From: Candidatus Methanosuratincola petrocarbonis (ex Vanwonterghem et al. 2016)
GTDB taxonomy: Archaea > Thermoproteota > Methanomethylicia > Methanomethylicales > Methanomethylicaceae
Direction: 5' to 3'
Length of the DNA stretch: 8,142 bases
NCBI GenBank assembly: GCA_001717015.1
Contig: MAGV01000084.1
Location: 17,272-25,413 of the forward strand
The position numbers and the translations under genes are program-made. Under the pieces are notes generated by a model. It did no database searches, had not been told where the DNA came from, and was given only the letters and a program-made list of their open reading frames with translations. Below are positions 5,472 to 8,142 of the stretch, one piece after another; position 1 is the first letter of the stretch; the number at the start of each line of letters is the position of its first letter.

Positions 5472-6215
5472 ATGAGTGATTCAGAGATTGAGAGATTGAT
5501 ATCCGAGGATGGAATAAGGTGCGATGGAAGAAGGCTGGACGAGATTCGACCTATCAAGTTCCAGCTGGGAGTCCTGAAGAACACTGACGGATCAGCCTAT
5601 GTTGAGTGGGGGCGTACAAAGATCTTAGTTGGAGTGATGGGTCCAAGGGAGTCGCATCCAAAGCACCTCGCACTTTCCGACAAGGCAAGGGTGGAAGCGT
5701 ACTACAGGATGGCTTCATTCTCAGTTGAAGAGTGGAAGTCCCCAGCACCGTCAAGGAGGGAAGTCGAGCTCTCCAAAGTCATCCGCGAGGCGCTTGAGCC
5801 CGCGATCTTTGTCGAGTTCTTCCCGAGGACAAGCATCGACATATTCATCGAAGTCCTCCAGGCAGATGGTAGCACTAGGTGCGCTTCGATCTCGGCCGCC
5901 TCACTGGCGCTCGTGGATGCAGGCATACCTATGCGAGACCTTGTCGCGAGCATAGCCGTCGGAAAGGTGGAGGGGAAGCTTGTCCTGGATGTCCAGGACA
6001 AGGAGGACAAGGCAGGAGAGTCCGACATGCCGATGGCATACATGCCATCAAAGAATGCTGTGACCTTGCTGCAGATGGATGGGCAGATCACGCATGATGA
6101 GTTCATGCAGTCGATGGAGCTGCTGAAGAAGGGCTGCATGGAAGTCTACAAAAAGCAGAAGGAAGCGATTGAAAGCCACTTCAAGGGCGCAGTATCCAAT
6201 CAGGAGGAGGCATGA
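5472..6215 (+). CDS. rrp41: Exosome catalytic RNase PH subunit Rrp41
   Basis: The active subunit of the archaeal exosome hexamer; it degrades RNA 3' to 5' with phosphate and can add A-rich tails in the reverse reaction. The protein has 247 residues with an RNase PH fold. Visible functional residues: the RNA/phosphate-binding SRRE (R95, R96), GSTR (R136) and the acidic pair D179 and D185 in DKAGESDMP, which line up by spacing with the metal-binding aspartates of RNase PH. The block PSKNAVTLLQMDGQIT (192-207) is characteristic of archaeal Rrp41. It therefore looks catalytically intact. AGGTGA (5462-5467), shared with the rrp4 stop, lies four bases before ATG 5472. It forms heterodimers with Rrp42, whose gene follows three bases later. 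Confidence 0.98.
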   Translation: MSDSEIERLISEDGIRCDGRRLDEIRPIKFQLGVLKNTDGSAYVEWGRTKILVGVMGPRESHPKHLALSDKARVEAYYRMASFSVEEWKSPAPSRREVELSKVIREALEPAIFVEFFPRTSIDIFIEVLQADGSTRCASISAASLALVDAGIPMRDLVASIAVGKVEGKLVLDVQDKEDKAGESDMPMAYMPSKNAVTLLQMDGQITHDEFMQSMELLKKGCMEVYKKQKEAIESHFKGAVSNQEEA

Positions 6216-6218
6216 GCG

Positions 6219-7049
6219 ATGAGCCAGAGGATAGTCCCAGCAGTTAAGAGAAGACAGATAATCGAGCTCTCGGAGAGCGGCAGGAGGATGGACGGCAGGA
6301 CGCTGACCGACTACAGGGAGATCACAATCCAGACAGGGCTGGTCGAGAAAGCGGAAGGGTCTGCCCTGGTCTCCATAGGTGGCACTAAAGTGGTTGCAGG
6401 CATCAAGTTCGAAGTGGGCGACCCATTCCCGGACATCCCCAACGAGGGCGTGATGCAGGTGGGCGCCGAGTTCGTCCCATTTGCCTCCCCCGAGTTCGAG
6501 CCGGGCAAGCCGGACGAGGTGGCAGTCGAGCTTGCGAGGGTCGTTGACCGGGGTCTCAGGGAATCTAAGGTCTTGGACACAACAAAGCTTTGCCTGATCC
6601 CTGGGAAGAAGGTCTGGATCGTCCACGTGGATGTCTACATACTTGACCACTGTGGCAACCTCATCGACACTGCTGCGTTGGCTGCTCTCTCAGCGATGCT
6701 CTCAGCATCAATGCCTGAGGCATGCGTAGAAGGTGATACAGTCAAGCTCACAGGAAAGCGCGTACCTATGCCGCTGACCGACATCCCCATCAACGTCACA
6801 CTGGCAAAAATAGGGAACAAGCTGTTCGTGGATCCTTCCTTAGAAGAGGAAGAGGTCTTGGACTGCAGGTTCAGCGTTGCCTTCAAGGAGAACGGGATGC
6901 TCTGTGCGATACAGAAAGGGGAGTCTGGATATATCACACCAGAAGAGGTGCTCCGCGCAGTCGAAATAGCTAAAGATAAAAGCCAGGAGATCCGCAAGAA
7001 GGTGGTTGAGTCACTGAAGCTCAAGAGCGACAAGGTTGGTGAGTCCTAA
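6219..7049 (+). CDS. rrp42: Exosome non-catalytic RNase PH subunit Rrp42
   Basis: A 276-residue partner of Rrp41; three Rrp41-Rrp42 pairs make the hexameric ring. The RNase PH fold is recognisable from RRMDGRTLTDYREI (22-35), GDPFPDIPNEG (67-77), the strand KVWIVHVDVYILD (131-143) and DIPINVTLAKIGN (188-200) followed by DPSLEEE (205-211). At the place where Rrp41 has GSTR, this protein reads GNLIDTAAL, without the arginine, and the second acidic residue of the Rrp41 pair is replaced, consistent with the known lack of catalysis. A strong GGAGGAGG (6203-6210) precedes ATG 6219 by eight bases; ATG 6212 is out of frame. The stop TAA overlaps the rpl37ae ATG by one base. Confidence 0.97.
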   Translation: MSQRIVPAVKRRQIIELSESGRRMDGRTLTDYREITIQTGLVEKAEGSALVSIGGTKVVAGIKFEVGDPFPDIPNEGVMQVGAEFVPFASPEFEPGKPDEVAVELARVVDRGLRESKVLDTTKLCLIPGKKVWIVHVDVYILDHCGNLIDTAALAALSAMLSASMPEACVEGDTVKLTGKRVPMPLTDIPINVTLAKIGNKLFVDPSLEEEEVLDCRFSVAFKENGMLCAIQKGESGYITPEEVLRAVEIAKDKSQEIRKKVVESLKLKSDKVGES

Positions 7050-7312
7050 TGGCAAAGACAAAATCCGTCAAGTCTGCCGGAAGGTTCGGTCCGAGGTACG
7101 GGGCCACTCTTAGGAAGCGGCTGCTCGCTATCGAGCAAAAATCTGAGAAGGGGCTCCGGTGCCCAAAGTGCAAGTCGATCGATAAGCTTGTCCGTGTGGC
7201 AGCGGGGATCTGGGACTGCAGGGCGTGCGGCGTTCGCTTTGCTGGCGGTGCATTCGTGCCCCAGACTACGCTTGGCAAGACCCTTATGCCAGATGAGCTC
7301 AAGCTAAAGTAA
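7049..7312 (+). CDS. rpl37ae: Large-subunit ribosomal protein eL43 (L37Ae)
   Basis: An 87-residue zinc-ribbon ribosomal protein of the 50S subunit. The ribbon is CPKC (C38, C41) and CRAC (C57, C60), all four cysteines present, followed by the family ending GVRFAGGAFVPQTTLGKT (61-78). The basic N-terminus with SAGRFGPRYGATLRKRL (9-25) is typical. The loop between the two cysteine pairs is 15 residues, close to the usual spacing. GGTGA (7038-7042) lies six bases before ATG 7049; the start overlaps the rrp42 stop (TAATG), so translation is likely coupled. In many archaea rpoP follows; here the Brix gene follows directly. Confidence 0.97.
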   Translation: MAKTKSVKSAGRFGPRYGATLRKRLLAIEQKSEKGLRCPKCKSIDKLVRVAAGIWDCRACGVRFAGGAFVPQTTLGKTLMPDELKLK

Positions 7313-7334
7313 AGTCAGTAAATGTTGGTCTTTT

Positions 7335-7865
7335 ATGACCATATTGCTGACGACTTCGCTAAGGCCTAGCCAGAGGACAAGGACCCTTTGCAACGACCTG
7401 GCCGCCTGCTGCGCGGCCTTTTCTACATTTACTAGAGGCAAAACAAGCCTGGCCTACCTTTTTGAGTATGCCCGGAGCAAAAACTCTTCGAAGCTTTGGA
7501 TAGTGCACAGCCGATTCGGAGGACCGAGCCTGATTGAATGCTACGAGGCTGGGGATACAAAACCACTTGCGTCTTTCCTAATAAAGCGTGTACAGCTTGT
7601 CAGGGAGCTTTCCGTCAAGTCGCCAACGAGCACCAGGCACAGGCCGCTGGCGCTCCCCCCTCCAGAAAGAGAAGAGTTGCGGCAGCTCCACGAGTGCCTG
7701 AGGAAGGTCCTGGGCGATCACGCCTCCCCCCGCGCTGGCTTGAAGTCGACAGAGTTGCACCTCGAACTTTCCCATGGGTCGCCAGAGATCTTTTTCATCG
7801 ACAGCGTCTCAAAGCTCCCTTGTGGCCCCGCCATCTACTTGAAGTCCTTCAGGTGCGGTTTATGA
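7335..7865 (+). CDS. Brix-domain (Imp4-like) ribosomal biogenesis protein
   Basis: A 176-residue archaeal Brix-domain protein, related to eukaryotic Imp4/Brx1/Rpf proteins that bind pre-rRNA during ribosome assembly; a role in archaeal rRNA processing is inferred from that. The N-terminus ILLTTSLRPSQRTRTLCNDL (3-22) matches the family opening 'TTSR+PS.RTR.F.+DL'. SKLWIVHSRFGGPSLIECY (52-70) and IKRVQLVREL (83-92) fit the second half of the fold. The length suits the short archaeal form, without eukaryotic extensions. There are more cysteines near the start (C19, C25, C26) than I would expect, of unknown meaning. The start ATG 7335 has only a weak GGT upstream; the protein family pattern fixes it. 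It overlaps pcc1 by four bases (ATGA). Confidence 0.88.
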   Translation: MTILLTTSLRPSQRTRTLCNDLAACCAAFSTFTRGKTSLAYLFEYARSKNSSKLWIVHSRFGGPSLIECYEAGDTKPLASFLIKRVQLVRELSVKSPTSTRHRPLALPPPEREELRQLHECLRKVLGDHASPRAGLKSTELHLELSHGSPEIFFIDSVSKLPCGPAIYLKSFRCGL

Positions 7866-8107
7866 GCGCCTCATCTTTGTTGAAATTAGACTTCGAAGAC
7901 GAGGGCAGGGCATCCGCCCTCTTCGCCTCGATAATCCCAGAGGTTAAGCACACAAAACCTGGGATAGCCAGTGTCTCTATTACTAAGGAAGGCGGATCCA
8001 TTCTGTTGAAGATCGAAGCCTCGTCGGTAGCTGCACTGCGCGCCCTACTCAATTCTTATATACGCTGGCTGTCTACATCTCTTGAGGTTATGGAATTAGG
8101 TGATTGA
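7862..8107 (+). CDS. pcc1: KEOPS complex subunit Pcc1
   Basis: An 81-residue Pcc1-type protein, the dimerisation subunit of KEOPS, which with Kae1, Bud32 and Cgi121 makes the t6A modification at position 37 of ANN-decoding tRNAs. Evidence: the small alpha/beta form, the first strand LLKLDFEDEGRASAL (6-20), and the C-terminal helix ALRALLNSYIRWLSTSLEV (58-76), whose 'LRA..NS..RWL' pattern is typical. Start at ATG 7862 overlaps the Brix stop by four bases and has AGGTG (7851-7855) six bases upstream. The frame is open back to 7538, but that extension lies over the Brix gene and is not real. Position before prefoldin beta is the standard archaeal arrangement. Confidence 0.9.
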   Translation: MSASSLLKLDFEDEGRASALFASIIPEVKHTKPGIASVSITKEGGSILLKIEASSVAALRALLNSYIRWLSTSLEVMELGD

Positions 8108-8109
8108 CA

Positions 8110-8142
8110 ATGGCTGAAAAGATACCGCCACAGGTACAGAAC
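8110..8142 (+). CDS. pfdB: Prefoldin beta subunit, first 11 codons (cut by window end)
   Basis: Only MAEKIPPQVQN is visible. The IPPQxQN opening is typical of archaeal prefoldin beta (GimC beta), a coiled-coil chaperone subunit that with alpha forms the hexamer delivering unfolded proteins to the thermosome. The pcc1-pfdB order is common in archaea. GGTGAT (8099-8104) overlaps the end of pcc1 and ends five bases before ATG 8110. Confidence 0.82.
   Translation, partial: MAEKIPPQVQN

Noticed and set aside
5702..6139. 145-residue minus-strand frame opposite rrp41
   Set aside because: It is antisense to the Rrp41 catalytic region and low in recognisable structure.
6048..6650. 200-residue minus-strand frame across the rrp41/rrp42 junction
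   Set aside because: It crosses two well-supported + strand genes and their ribosome site, and has no family features.
7538..7861. Longer N-terminus for Pcc1
   Set aside because: The extension lies in another frame over the Brix gene and reads as arginine- and alanine-rich shadow; Pcc1 is normally about 80 residues and ATG 7862 has a ribosome site.
1..8142. CRISPR array, intact transposon or integrase
   Set aside because: No regularly spaced repeats, transposase or recombinase motifs were seen on either strand.

Overview
The window is from an archaeon. The gene order COG1325-type exosome protein, Pop5, proteasome alpha, SBDS, Rrp4, Rrp41, Rrp42, eL43, Brix protein, Pcc1, prefoldin beta is the conserved archaeal 'exosome superoperon', and these protein families do not occur together like this in bacteria. 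Start signals fit as well: GGTGA/GGAGG-type ribosome sites, TATA-like boxes and poly-T stops. The lineage cannot be fixed from the sequence alone. Base composition is moderate, and a citrate-synthase-like gene of a type best known from anaerobes hints at an anaerobic archaeon, perhaps of the TACK group; this is inference.

Layout: every gene I support is on the + strand. Bases 1-530 hold the 3' end of a COG1325-type RNA-binding protein and a short Pop5-like RNase P subunit with a TTG start. Bases 531-861 are non-coding: a GC-rich, hairpin-rich block (532-633), then AT-rich DNA with a palindrome, poly-T tracts and a TATA-like box. Bases 862-2283 encode an HMGL-like condensing enzyme that resembles Re-citrate synthase more than 2-isopropylmalate synthase. 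Bases 2345-3250 encode a protein made of four CBS domains. These two genes sit between the Pop5 end and the psmA end of the superoperon. After a 95-base intergenic region with a TATA box comes a tight run: psmA (3346), sbds (4073), rrp4 (4781), rrp41 (5472), rrp42 (6219), rpl37ae (7049), Brix/Imp4-like gene (7335), pcc1 (7862) and the first 11 codons of prefoldin beta (8110). Gaps in this run are 22 bases or less, and two junctions overlap.

How they work together: the run links protein turnover (20S proteasome alpha ring), RNA 3'-end degradation (Rrp4 cap and Rrp41/Rrp42 hexamer), ribosome biogenesis and structure (SBDS, Brix protein, eL43), tRNA processing and modification (Pop5 in RNase P, Pcc1 in KEOPS) and co-translational folding (prefoldin). 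Two usual members are not in their common places: rpp30 next to pop5, and rpoP between rpl37ae and the Brix gene.

The points most worth a second look are the putative archaeal Re-citrate synthase, its pairing with a four-CBS protein inside a split superoperon, and the unexplained hairpin block at 532-633. I see no CRISPR array, intact mobile element, tRNA or rRNA, and no clearly new multi-gene system.
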